Shown: piece by piece, positions 27,627 through 35,291 of the stretch | Numbering within the stretch: position 1 is the first letter of the stretch | How the letters are laid out: every line of letters begins with the position of its first letter | DNA from: Sediminibacterium roseum | GTDB lineage: Bacteria; Bacteroidota; Bacteroidia; Chitinophagales; Chitinophagaceae | Assembly: GCF_009939005.1 (NCBI RefSeq) | Contig: NZ_JAACJS010000002.1 | Coordinates: 154,646 to 218,645 of the forward strand | Reading direction: 5' to 3' | DNA length: 64,000 bases | The notes under the pieces: model-generated | Told to the model about the DNA's origin: nothing | Database searches by the model: none | What the model saw: only the letters and a program-made list of their open reading frames with translations | Made by a program: the position numbers and the translations under genes

Positions 27627-27649
27627 AAACCGATCCAAAACGAGAAAGT

Positions 27650-28267
27650 ATGAGAAGAATTCTGTTTGTGTGCGTGGCCCTGGCTGCATCGATCCTTTTT
27701 TCCAATACAACACAGGCGCAGGAAAAAATGGGGTATTTTGATGAAGACAAATTACTGCCCTTTATGCCGGGTGTAAAAAAAGTAGATACGCTGCTGGCAT
27801 TGTTCCAGAGAGATACCCTCAACGTTCAGTACGATACAACCTATACCGCCTACAAGAAATTCGACAGCCTCTACCGCAGAGACTCGGCCCTCCTCACGGG
27901 CGAGAACAGGAAAGTGGCAGAAACCACGCTCAACCGCTACAAGGCACAGGTTCTTTACTGGAGCGAATACGAGAAGCAAAGGCTGCAATACAAGGAAGCA
28001 GAACTGATGTTCCCCTACAAAAAAGCGTTGTCGGATGCATTGATGGCCGTGCTCGCCGAAAACGGTTATGCTTACGCCATCCATGTTTCGCAATTGTGTA
28101 AATACGTGGCGCCGCCGCTGCTGGATAATCTCACGATACGCGTGGCGATGAAACTGAACATCCCACTCGCCAAAAGCGTGACCGACGAGTGGAACAAGGC
28201 CCTAGCCAAAGAAGCGGCCAAAGCCAAGGCAGGCACCGCGAAACCACCGGTAAAAGGAAAAAAATAA
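27650..28267 (+). CDS. OmpH/Skp-like periplasmic protein, third copy
   Basis: A 205-residue exported protein with leader MRRILFVCVALAASILFSNTTQAQ, then EKMGYFDEDKLLPFMPGVKKVD. The helical middle with ETTLNRYKAQVLYWSEYEKQRLQYKEAELMFPYKKALSDAL parallels that of the second copy, and both end with a stretch IRVAMKLNIPLAK / IKVAQKLKIPIPK. The tail is Lys/Ala-rich. It is two bases ahead of murI, so the pair is likely cotranscribed from the region of the terminator/promoter at 27619. Chaperone role is inferred. Confidence 0.8.
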   Translation: MRRILFVCVALAASILFSNTTQAQEKMGYFDEDKLLPFMPGVKKVDTLLALFQRDTLNVQYDTTYTAYKKFDSLYRRDSALLTGENRKVAETTLNRYKAQVLYWSEYEKQRLQYKEAELMFPYKKALSDALMAVLAENGYAYAIHVSQLCKYVAPPLLDNLTIRVAMKLNIPLAKSVTDEWNKALAKEAAKAKAGTAKPPVKGKK

Positions 28268-28269
28268 CC

Positions 28270-29106
28270 ATGGCAAAACATCCCATCGGGGTTTTCGATA
28301 GCGGCTACGGCGGACTTACGATCCTGAAAGAGATCGTAAAAAAGCTGCCCGGTTATGACTACCTCTACATGGGCGATAATGCCCGCGCGCCTTATGGCCC
28401 GCGTTCGTTCGACACCGTTTACCAGTATACGCAGGAATGTGTGCGGTGGTTTTTTTCGCAGGGATGTGAGCTGGTGATACTGGCCTGCAATACCGCATCT
28501 GCAAAAGCGCTTCGAACCATCCAGCAAAACGATCTTCCGCAGATAGACCCGTCAAAACGGGTATTGGGCGTGATCAGGCCAACAACCGAAGTGATCGGCC
28601 GCTTCTCAAAAACCGGCCATGTAGGTATTCTCGGAACAACAGGAACCGTACAGAGCGAAAGCTACCCGATAGAGATCGCTAAATTTTTTCCCGGGGTAAA
28701 AGTGTACCAGGAAGCCTGCCCTATGTGGGTGCCGTTGATTGAAAACAATGAACACAACAAGCCCGGAGCAGACTATTTTGTAAAAAAGCACCTCGATAAC
28801 ATCACCTCCCAATCGAAAGACATTGATGTTTTGTTGCTGGGTTGCACGCATTATCCCCTGCTGGCAAACAAGATCCGGTCGTTTTTGCCCGCAACGGTAA
28901 ACATCGTTTCGCAGGGAGAGATCGTAGCCGAAAGCCTCGCGGCATACCTCGAAAACCACCCGGACCTCGCCAACCGCTGCTCTAAAAACGGGGAGCGGGC
29001 GTTCTTTACAACAGATTCCACATCGGATTTTGATGCCCACGGGAGCATTTTTTTCGGGGAGGCTGTCCGGTCGCAACACCTTGATCTTTTGGCCGGGAAA
29101 GGGTAG
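28270..29106 (+). CDS. murI: Glutamate racemase
   Basis: Makes D-glutamate for peptidoglycan in the cytosol. The 278 residues show both catalytic cysteines and their settings: GVFDSGYGGLT (7-17), LACNTASAKAL with Cys near 75, and LLGCTHYPLL with Cys near 188, as well as the YMGDNARAPYG loop. The frame is open to 28189 inside the previous gene; the ATG at 28270, two bases after that gene's stop, is chosen. Association with skp/bamA genes is common in Bacteroidota. Confidence 0.96.
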   Translation: MAKHPIGVFDSGYGGLTILKEIVKKLPGYDYLYMGDNARAPYGPRSFDTVYQYTQECVRWFFSQGCELVILACNTASAKALRTIQQNDLPQIDPSKRVLGVIRPTTEVIGRFSKTGHVGILGTTGTVQSESYPIEIAKFFPGVKVYQEACPMWVPLIENNEHNKPGADYFVKKHLDNITSQSKDIDVLLLGCTHYPLLANKIRSFLPATVNIVSQGEIVAESLAAYLENHPDLANRCSKNGERAFFTTDSTSDFDAHGSIFFGEAVRSQHLDLLAGKG

Positions 29107-29173
29107 GTTAGAACGGATCTGCCCGCGGTTTAACCATTTTAACGCCCCGGAAACCGAAAAAAACACCTTTCAA

Positions 29174-29205
29174 CTTGTGAATATGTAGTGGATTTCCTTA
29201 CCTTT
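29174..29205 (+). promoter_or_regulatory. Candidate rpmH promoter (TTG-N21-TACCTTTG)
   Basis: TTG at 29174-29176 and TACCTTTG at 29198-29205 match the Bacteroidota -33/-7 pair. The rpmH ATG follows 81 bases later, which leaves room for a leader. Confidence 0.65.
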
Positions 29206-29286
29206 GCCGTCCTTTCACAAGCAGCGGTATGGTGACTGCAGGCGTTGAAACGAAACAATATTTCCGGTTAGTAAAAAAACAAAGCA

Positions 29287-29442
29287 ATGAAACGTACATT
29301 CCAACCACACAAACGTCGTCGTAAAACCGTTCACGGTTTTCGCAAACGTATGGAATCTGCTAACGGCCGCAAAGTATTGGCAAGCCGCAGAGCGAAAGGT
29401 CGCAAGAAACTGACTGTTTCCAGCGAAAAAGGATTGAAATAA
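29287..29442 (+). CDS. rpmH: 50S ribosomal protein L34
   Basis: A 51-residue, strongly basic ribosomal protein. It begins [21 protein letters not shown], the nearly invariant L34 start, and continues with [21 protein letters not shown]; the family core ends there and a short SSEKGLK tail follows. It precedes rnpA as in most bacteria, but a terminator and a long palindrome lie between them, so the two are probably not one simple transcript. It has its own candidate promoter. Confidence 0.98.
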   Translation: MKRTFQPHKRRRKTVHGFRKRMESANGRKVLASRRAKGRKKLTVSSEKGLK

Positions 29443-29478
29443 ACCCCGGCCCCAGAAAGGGCTACAGGAAAATCATAC

Positions 29479-29508
29479 AAGCCTCATCTTTTTTGATGGG
29501 GCTTTTTT
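29479..29508 (+). terminator. Intrinsic terminator after rpmH
   Basis: AAGCCTCATC (29479-29488) and GATGGGGCTT (29495-29504) form a 10-bp stem with one G-T pair around a T6 loop, followed by more T residues to 29508. It starts 36 bases after the rpmH stop. Confidence 0.85.
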
Positions 29509-29524
29509 AGTTTAGTGGGGGTGT

Positions 29525-29611
29525 TTGCCACAGATTTCTCGGATTGGCACAGATAGCGGTTTAAAAAATCCAAGGCTACTAATCTGTGCCAATCCGAGAA
29601 ATCTGTGGCAA
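29525..29611. repeat. 30-bp perfect inverted repeat between rpmH and rnpA
   Basis: A 30-base left arm (29525-29554, starting TTGCCACAGATTTCTCGG) is followed after 27 bases by its exact reverse complement (29582-29611). The arms contain CCACAGATT and GGCACAGAT, which themselves look like repeated units. It resembles REP/BIME-type elements with a CACAGATT core seen in scattered bacterial genomes. It lacks a T tail and follows an independent terminator, so it is not simply a terminator. Confidence 0.85.
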
Positions 29612-29639
29612 CACCCTCTAATAAGTAAGCACACGGAGA

Positions 29640-30023
29640 ATGCCATCAACCTACACCTACAACAAACCCGAAAAACTCAAAAGCCGCAAAAAGCTCAACG
29701 AGATTTTTACAAAGGGGAAATCGTTCCCGGTTTTTCCTGTGAAGGTTTTCTATGTGATTGGTGAAGCAAATGAACATTCCGTAAAAACCGGTGTTGGTGT
29801 AAGTACCCGTAACTTTAAAAAAGCAGTTGACCGCAACCGCATCAAAAGACTGCTGCGCGAATGTTACCGGCTCAACAAAACAACATTACACGAAGCCGTT
29901 TCAAAAAAACAGAAAAGCATCTCGGTCTTTTTTCTCTATGTTGGAAAAGAATTGCCCGATTTTGAAATGCTGACCGGAAAAATGAAAACGGCCCTTACTA
30001 AACTCGAACAAAATCTTGACTGA
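29640..30023 (+). CDS. rnpA: Ribonuclease P protein component
   Basis: Protein subunit of RNase P, which matures the 5' end of tRNA together with the catalytic RNA. The 127 residues include [18 protein letters not shown] at the N terminus and the signature [15 protein letters not shown] (near 60-74), the RNR RNA-binding motif. It overlaps yidD by eight bases. The RNase P RNA gene is not in this window. Confidence 0.95.
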   Translation: MPSTYTYNKPEKLKSRKKLNEIFTKGKSFPVFPVKVFYVIGEANEHSVKTGVGVSTRNFKKAVDRNRIKRLLRECYRLNKTTLHEAVSKKQKSISVFFLYVGKELPDFEMLTGKMKTALTKLEQNLD

Positions 30024-30276
30024 TCAGAAAAATAAAAAAGGGTTCATTGGCCGGGTACTTGTATTCATCGGTTATCCGTTTATCCTCCTGATCAGGATTT
30101 ACCAATACATTATTTCGCCGGCCATCGGTCCCAAATGCCGGTTTACGCCAACCTGCTCGCATTATGCGGTTGAGGCGCTGCAAAAACACGGATTGCTCAA
30201 AGGCGGGTGGCTCGCCGTGAAAAGGATTTCACGCTGCAGGCCGGGTGGCGGCCAGGGGTACGACCCGGTGCCTTGA
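30016..30276 (+). CDS. yidD: Membrane protein insertion efficiency factor YidD
   Basis: An 86-residue membrane-associated protein that assists the YidC/Sec insertion route. A hydrophobic amphipathic stretch ([20 protein letters not shown]) precedes the family core [18 protein letters not shown] and [17 protein letters not shown], both hallmarks. The start must be TTG at 30016, eight bases inside rnpA, as no ATG or GTG lies before the domain; this implies translational coupling. yidC, often next in other phyla, is absent here. Confidence 0.93.
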   Translation: MTDQKNKKGFIGRVLVFIGYPFILLIRIYQYIISPAIGPKCRFTPTCSHYAVEALQKHGLLKGGWLAVKRISRCRPGGGQGYDPVP

Positions 30277-30324
30277 TACGGCACACAGACCATCCTGTAA
30301 AAAAAGCTTACTGGTTTGTAGAAT

Positions 30325-30364
30325 GAAAAAGCCGGTAACAACCCGCTTTGTGCTGTTACCGGCT
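30325..30364 (-). terminator. Intrinsic terminator for the minus-strand lipoprotein gene
   Basis: AGCCGGTAACA (30330-30340) and TGTTACCGGCT (30354-30364) form an 11-bp stem; read on the minus strand it is followed by TTTTTC. It lies 17 bases beyond the stop of the gene at 30381. The stem would also stop converging transcripts from yidD. Confidence 0.8.
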
Positions 30365-30380
30365 GGATATTTTAAACCGG

Positions 30381-30971
30381 TTACTGTTTCTGGGCTACTG
30401 TTAACGCCCTCATCTCTTCGATCTTTTCCCTGAATTCCTTCAACGTGTAAAAACGGTAAACCTCCGGATCTTTCCCATCCACTTTCTCTGCCGAACGCAT
30501 GCGGTGGTATGGGCCGATCACCATCGATTTTATGTTGTCTGAAATACGCGCAGATTTATTGGGAAGAAGATAATAACTTTTGTTTGCCTCACTTGCATTC
30601 TTGCCCTCGAGCAATGCAACCATTGAATCGATGCGGAGTTTCAGTTCTGCCTGGGAAACTACTTTTTGTTTGGTTGGGTCGCCAAACGAATTGATACCGC
30701 CAACGATCGTATCGGGTTTCGCATTCACAATAAACAAACCATCGCCGGGCAGATCGATCGTGCCCTCGCCCATCGGCCCCTTGATCTTGTACGTTACATT
30801 GCTGCTGCCCAGCAACACTTCTTTCTCATCATGGCCTGTGCCATCTTTTGAAGTGATGGTTTTTGCATCGGTGTTCACTTCTGCAGGACCCTTACTGTAA
30901 ACAATGATCTTTTTCTGTTTGCATGCCGTTAATAAAAGAACGACGGAAAAAAGGCCGAAGATTTTTTTCAT
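30381..30971 (-). CDS. Hypothetical lipoprotein
   Basis: A 196-residue protein with a lipoprotein leader (MKKIFGLFSVVLLLTAC, Cys 17). I recognise no domain. The mature part has a beta-rich first half (VTYKIKGPMGEGTIDLPGDGLFIVNAKPDTIVGGIN) and a helical end (LKEFREKIEEMRAL), with the motif SYYLLPNKSARISDNIKSMVIGPYHRM between. It is single, flanked by its own terminator, and likely anchored in the periplasm or at the surface. Similar unknown lipoproteins are common in Chitinophagaceae. Confidence 0.8.
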   Translation of the reverse strand: MKKIFGLFSVVLLLTACKQKKIIVYSKGPAEVNTDAKTITSKDGTGHDEKEVLLGSSNVTYKIKGPMGEGTIDLPGDGLFIVNAKPDTIVGGINSFGDPTKQKVVSQAELKLRIDSMVALLEGKNASEANKSYYLLPNKSARISDNIKSMVIGPYHRMRSAEKVDGKDPEVYRFYTLKEFREKIEEMRALTVAQKQ

Positions 30972-31092
30972 AAGCGTGGTTTATACAGTGGTGTTAGAGA
31001 TTCAGGATACAGAATAAAGATACAGGAAAACAAGATGGCGCGGATGAGAGGTGTTGAGACAAAGTTGCCAGGTTAGCATCGTCCCATAAAAA

Positions 31093-31178
31093 AACACAGG
31101 AAAACAAAAACAGGTTTCAAAAAATCCTGTCGTTCGTCTTCCTGTGTGTTTATTTTTCGTCTTCCTGTGTGTTTATTT
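31093..31178 (-). terminator. Terminator region of the sod gene with a 23-bp tandem duplication
   Basis: The 23-base unit beginning TTCGTCTTCCTGTG occurs twice head to tail (31133-31155 and 31156-31178) immediately beyond the sod stop. On the minus strand both copies (ACACACAGGAAGACG) can pair with CTGTGTT further on, near 31093-31102, just before a T7 tract; a smaller ACAGG/CCTGT hairpin lies inside. Confidence 0.6.
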
Positions 31179-31191
31179 ATTGTGCGGACAA

Positions 31192-31797
31192 TTATTTTGC
31201 TGCGCCGAAACGCTCTGCTACTTTGTTCCAGTTTACCACGTTCCAGAAAGCCGCGAGGTAGTCTGCGCGTTTGTTTTGGTATTTGAGGTAATACGCATGC
31301 TCCCAAACATCAGCGCCGAGAAGGGGTGTGCCTTTTACTTCGGCAACATCCATCAGCGGGTTGTCCTGGTTAGGCGTGGAAGACACTTCAAGTTTGCCGT
31401 CTTTCACAATCAGCCATGCCCATCCGCTTCCGAAGCGGGTCATACCTGCGTTGTTGAATTTTTCCTTGAATGCATCAAAAGAACCGAAAGCACTGTTGAT
31501 GGCATCTGCGAGTGCGCCGGATGGTGCACCGCCTGCATTGGGTGCAAGGCTCTCCCAGAAAAAAGTATGGTTCCAATGGCCGCCACCGTTGTTGCGCACA
31601 GCCGGGCTGATCGTGCCCGCTACGGCAACCAGCTCTTCGAGCGATTTACCTTCATTGGGTGTGCCGGCAACAGCTTTGTTCAGGTTGTCAACATATGCCT
31701 GGTGGTGCTTACCATGGTGGATCTGCATGGTGGTGGTGTCGATATGTGGCTCTAATGCGTCGTGCGCATAAGGCAAAGGTGCTAATGTAAATGCCAT
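31192..31797 (-). CDS. Superoxide dismutase (Fe/Mn family)
   Basis: Converts superoxide to peroxide and oxygen, in the cytosol since no leader is present. The 201 residues hold the four metal ligands in their usual settings: [21 protein letters not shown], and [13 protein letters not shown] with Asp and His. The segment TPNQDNPLM carries the Gln seen in Mn-type enzymes, so Mn or cambialistic use is likelier than strict Fe use. It stands alone with a promoter element (TAAATTTG) upstream and a terminator downstream. Confidence 0.97.
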   Translation of the reverse strand: MAFTLAPLPYAHDALEPHIDTTTMQIHHGKHHQAYVDNLNKAVAGTPNEGKSLEELVAVAGTISPAVRNNGGGHWNHTFFWESLAPNAGGAPSGALADAINSAFGSFDAFKEKFNNAGMTRFGSGWAWLIVKDGKLEVSSTPNQDNPLMDVAEVKGTPLLGADVWEHAYYLKYQNKRADYLAAFWNVVNWNKVAERFGAAK

Positions 31798-31834
31798 GGG
31801 ATTATGGTTTTAAGAATGAATGTTAGATGGAGAA

Positions 31835-31842
31835 CAAATTTA
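31835..31842 (-). promoter_or_regulatory. Candidate -7 element of the sod gene
   Basis: On the minus strand TAAATTTG matches TAnnTTTG and lies 37 bases before the sod ATG. No clear -33 TTG was seen. Confidence 0.5.
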
Positions 31843-31954
31843 CTGAAAAAAGGTTGAAGGAAAATTTTGGAGTTGGATGAAGCGTATGTGTTAAAGCCCG
31901 GTAACACGGTTGTCAAACATCCTGTTAACAAAAGCGGAGACGCAGCCGGCGGGC

Positions 31955-32401
31955 TCAGCGTTTTGATTTGAAAAAGGATCGCATCAATTGTGCACATTCA
32001 TCTTTCAGCACACCGCTTTCCAATATGGTTTTGGGGTGAAAGGGCCAGTTTTCGCGGGTGATGTGCCGGTAGCCGTTCTTCTCATCAGCGGTTCCGAATA
32101 CAATGCGGCCGATCTTGCTCCAGTACATTGCGCCGCAACACATGAGGCAGGGTTCTACGGTTACGTATAAAGTGGCTTCCGGGAGGTATTTTGATCCGAG
32201 TTTGTTGAAGGCCGAGGTGAGCGCAAGAATCTCTGCATGCGCGGTGGAATCGTTCAGCAACTCTACCTGGTTGTGCCCGCGCGCAATGATCTTGTTTTTG
32301 ATCACCACCACCGCACCCACCGGCACCTCATCCGCTTCGTAGGCAGTTACGGCCTCTTTGAGGGCCTGTTGCATAAAGTAGGTATCGTCGTATTCTATCA
32401 T
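31955..32401 (-). CDS. tadA: tRNA-specific adenosine deaminase (nucleoside deaminase family)
   Basis: Deaminates A34 to inosine in the tRNA anticodon; zinc-dependent and essential in most bacteria. The 148 residues contain the zinc motifs TAHAEILAL (His and catalytic Glu) and PCLMCCGAM, and the end HPKTILESGVLKDECAQLMRSFF, which fits TadA better than guanine or cytosine deaminases. The start at 32401 (MIEYDDTYFMQQAL) is chosen over 32446, since the preceding residues are not family-like. It sits 50 bases downstream of the DeoR-type regulator gene. Confidence 0.9.
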   Translation of the reverse strand: MIEYDDTYFMQQALKEAVTAYEADEVPVGAVVVIKNKIIARGHNQVELLNDSTAHAEILALTSAFNKLGSKYLPEATLYVTVEPCLMCCGAMYWSKIGRIVFGTADEKNGYRHITRENWPFHPKTILESGVLKDECAQLMRSFFKSKR

Positions 32402-32451
32402 GTTGTTTGGGCTGGGGTTTAAAATGGGAACGGTAAAAAAGCGCACAGCTT

Positions 32452-33216
32452 CTATACGATCGTAACTTCTATCCCCATACTTTTCAAAACCCCCACCGTG
32501 TGTTCGGATATGCCACTGTCTGTGATGATCTGTTCTACGTCTTCGAGACGGCAGATCTTGCCAAAGCCGCGGCGGCCGAATTTGCTGGAGTCGGCCAGCA
32601 CAATGGTTTTCTGCGAGGCCTGTATCATTTTTTTATTGAGCTGCGCCTCGGCAACATTGGTGGTGGTGAGGCCGAATTCAACATCGATCCCATCCACGCC
32701 CAAAAAAAATTTACTGCAGGAAAAATCTTCGAGGATCTTTTCTGCATAGGGCCCCGTTGCCGATGATGAACTTTTGCGCAACATACCACCCAGCTGAAAA
32801 ACCTCTATTTCCGGGTGATGCAGCAATTGTGCCGAAACATTCAGCGCGGCCGTTAATACGGTAAGGTTGCCGATCGGGCGGATGTTCTTTGCCAGGGCCT
32901 GCACCGTTGTTCCCGAGCCGATGATGATGCAATCGTTCTGCTCTATTAAACTGGCGGCAACAGAACCAATGCTGCTTTTTTCATCCGAGTTGATCTTTTC
33001 TTTCTCGTTCACCGGCCTGTCGCCCGCATAAGGGTTCTTCATCGTTCCGCCGCCATGGGTCCGGTAAAGAAGGCCCTTGTCTTCGAGCAGTTTCAGGTCC
33101 TTGCGGATGGTTACTGAAGAGACCTTCAGTGTGGAGCAGAGGTCCAGCACTTCTACGCTTCCTTCCTTTTTCAACTTTTCCAGGATATGCTGATGGCGAT
33201 CGGTGAGATTGCTCAT
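32452..33216 (-). CDS. DeoR/GlpR family transcriptional regulator
   Basis: A 254-residue repressor-type protein. The N-terminal winged helix-turn-helix (about 1-57, RHQHILEKLKKEGSVEVLDLCSTLKVSSVTIRKDLKLLE) is followed by the DeoR sensor domain with IGSGTTVQALAKNI (near 93), FLGVDGID and the end DSSKFGRRGF. Sensor domains of this kind bind phosphorylated sugars or glycerol 3-phosphate. Position divergent from glpD, with glpK and glpF downstream, points to glycerol 3-phosphate as ligand, hence a GlpR role; this is inference. The ATG at 33216 is chosen over 33240. Confidence 0.9.
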   Translation of the reverse strand: MSNLTDRHQHILEKLKKEGSVEVLDLCSTLKVSSVTIRKDLKLLEDKGLLYRTHGGGTMKNPYAGDRPVNEKEKINSDEKSSIGSVAASLIEQNDCIIIGSGTTVQALAKNIRPIGNLTVLTAALNVSAQLLHHPEIEVFQLGGMLRKSSSSATGPYAEKILEDFSCSKFFLGVDGIDVEFGLTTTNVAEAQLNKKMIQASQKTIVLADSSKFGRRGFGKICRLEDVEQIITDSGISEHTVGVLKSMGIEVTIV

Positions 33217-33547
33217 GGGATGAAATGATTTGACCTGCAATCTAATTAAAATGACTTGGTTTGGCTGCTAAAGCTGAACCGCCGGCTGCGGAAATGGCCC
33301 AACCCGGGTGGCCCGTTGATGCGTTAAAATTGAAGATTTGATGAAAATAGTCGCCCGTGCGTAGAGGGCCAACCGGATAACCCCTTTCCACCCGTTTTGC
33401 CCGATTTTGGCCCAATCCCAACCGCCGGTAATAAAAAAATAACATGAAATTCTTTTTCATTTTAAAAAATTACCAATACTTTCATTTAAGATTCTTTTTC
33501 TTTCGTATACTTTCGAAACGAAACAAAGGGAAATAAACCGAACTGCA
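33217..33547. promoter_or_regulatory. Divergent control region between the DeoR regulator and glpD
   Basis: A 331-base gap without gene. The half near glpD is AT-rich and holds ATGAAA-N5-TTTCAT (33444-33460), an inverted repeat, and a dense set of CTTTCG / CGAAA words at 33500-33523, including the palindromic TTTCGAAA (33511-33518). These are candidate operators for the divergent regulator. No exact TAnnTTTG lies before glpD; TATACTTTCG at 33506 is the nearest approach. Confidence 0.5.
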
Positions 33548-35134
33548 ATGAATGAACGGCTGCCATTAGAAGATAGTTACAGAAAGACCTGTCTCGATCA
33601 GATCACACGTCCGGGAACCGAATGGGACATCGTGGTGATCGGCGGTGGCGCCACTGGTTTGGGCATTGCGCTTGATTCGGTTACCCGGGGGTATAAAACA
33701 CTTTTACTGGAGCGATCCGATTTTGCAAAGGGCACTTCCAGCCGCAGCACCAAACTGGTGCATGGCGGTGTTCGCTACCTGGCCCAGGGCGAGCTGAAGC
33801 TCGTTCGCGAGGCCAGTGTTGAAAGGGGCCGGCTTTACCACAACGCACCCCATCTTGTAAAAAACCAGACTTTCATCATTCCCATTTATTCTTTGTGGGA
33901 AAGGATCAAATATTCGCTCGGCCTTAAATGCTACGATCTCATTGCGGGCAAACTCCGCCTGGGCTGGTCAACTTTCATCTCGCGCGAAGAAACGCTTGCG
34001 CAGCTCCCGGGCATCAGGCAGGAACATTTAACGGGCGGCGTAATGTACCACGACGGGCAATTTGACGACGCAAGGCTGGCCATCAACCTGGCGCAGACCA
34101 TCTGGGACAAAGGCGGATTCGCCATCAATTATATGTCGGTAGAAGGACTGCTGAAAGAGGGCGACAAGATCTCAGGCGTACAGGCAAAAGACCTCGAGAG
34201 CGGCGAAACCTATTCGATCCGCGCAAAAGCGGTGGTGAATGCAACGGGTGTTTTTGCCGATGACATCCTGCAAATGGACAACCCCGGTAGCCGCAAAACA
34301 CTGCGCGTGAGCCAGGGCGTTCACCTGGTGCTCGATAAGAAATTCTACCCTTCGGCAGATGCCTTGATGATACCTGAAACAAGCGATGGAAGGGTGCTGT
34401 TCGCGGTGCCGTGGCACGATAAGGTGGTGGTGGGCACAACCGATACCCTGGTAGAAGAAGCATCACCAGAACCGCATGCATTGGAGAAAGAGATCGAATT
34501 TATCCTGGAAACCGCGTCTGCATACTTTACCATCAAACCAAAACGCAGTGATGTGCTGAGTGTTTTTGCAGGGCTTCGCCCGCTTGCTGCGCCGCAGAAC
34601 GACAACCAGAAAACAAAAGAGATCTCACGGGGGCACAAGATCATCGTATCGCCCGCGAAATTATTTACGATCGTTGGCGGCAAGTGGACAACCTACAGGC
34701 GGATGGGTGAAGACATGGTGAACAGGATCGAACGCGAACTGCACTGGAAGCCGCAACACACTGCCACAGAAAACCTATCCATCCATGGCGCCGCACAGGG
34801 CATGAACTGGAACGACCCGTTCTATTTCTACGGCAACGACGCAGGCTCTTTGCGTGTGATGATGAATGGCAATGCCAACAAATGGATCAGTGAAAGTTTA
34901 CACATACACGAAGTACAGGTGATCTGGGCCGTAAAACACGAAATGGCGCGCACATTGGAAGATGTTTTGTCCCGCCGCACACGTGCCTTGCTGCTCGATG
35001 CAAAAGAAAGCGTGCGCATTGCATTGCCGGTTGCCCGCATCATGGCAGGCGCACTCGGTAAAGATGAAACATGGGTGGCCAGGCAGGTGGACGAGTATGA
35101 ACGGCTGGCAGGACAGTACATTCTTGAACAGTGA
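33548..35134 (+). CDS. glpD: Glycerol-3-phosphate dehydrogenase (aerobic, FAD-dependent)
   Basis: Oxidises glycerol 3-phosphate to dihydroxyacetone phosphate at the inner membrane, passing electrons to quinone. The 528 residues show the FAD motif VVIGGGATGLGIALDS (near 28-43), the GlpD signature GTSSRSTKLVHGGVRYL (near 61-77), the GTTDT motif near 297 and the C-terminal domain typical of aerobic GlpD. Complete. It is the first gene of the plus-strand glycerol island, divergent from a GlpR-like regulator; SusC follows after 157 bases with its own promoter element. Confidence 0.96.
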   Translation: MNERLPLEDSYRKTCLDQITRPGTEWDIVVIGGGATGLGIALDSVTRGYKTLLLERSDFAKGTSSRSTKLVHGGVRYLAQGELKLVREASVERGRLYHNAPHLVKNQTFIIPIYSLWERIKYSLGLKCYDLIAGKLRLGWSTFISREETLAQLPGIRQEHLTGGVMYHDGQFDDARLAINLAQTIWDKGGFAINYMSVEGLLKEGDKISGVQAKDLESGETYSIRAKAVVNATGVFADDILQMDNPGSRKTLRVSQGVHLVLDKKFYPSADALMIPETSDGRVLFAVPWHDKVVVGTTDTLVEEASPEPHALEKEIEFILETASAYFTIKPKRSDVLSVFAGLRPLAAPQNDNQKTKEISRGHKIIVSPAKLFTIVGGKWTTYRRMGEDMVNRIERELHWKPQHTATENLSIHGAAQGMNWNDPFYFYGNDAGSLRVMMNGNANKWISESLHIHEVQVIWAVKHEMARTLEDVLSRRTRALLLDAKESVRIALPVARIMAGALGKDETWVARQVDEYERLAGQYILEQ

Positions 35135-35232
35135 GCCGCGGTTTTTTTTGACCGCAGACGCAAACGGGAACACAACTGGATTAACTAATTGTAAACTCTT
35201 ACACAACCCAAACTAAACAAACAATGCAACTC

Positions 35233-35240
35233 TATTTTTG
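35233..35240 (+). promoter_or_regulatory. Candidate -7 element of the susC gene
   Basis: TATTTTTG matches TAnnTTTG and lies 51 bases before the susC-like ATG. No TTG is found at the -33 spacing, so activation by another factor is possible. Confidence 0.5.
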
Positions 35241-35291
35241 CCGCCTTTAAAATAAAAACCCTTCAGCATCTCACAAAATCAACCCCTTGTT

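Noticed and set aside
29525..29611. Long palindrome considered as the rpmH terminator
   Set aside because: A standard terminator is already present at 29479-29508 and the palindrome has no T tail.
31133..31178. Tandem repeat considered as a CRISPR remnant
   Set aside because: Only two copies, directly adjacent without spacers, and no cas genes anywhere in the window.
31144..31755. Plus-strand open frame of 203 codons
   Set aside because: Antisense of the superoxide dismutase gene, which has all metal ligands.
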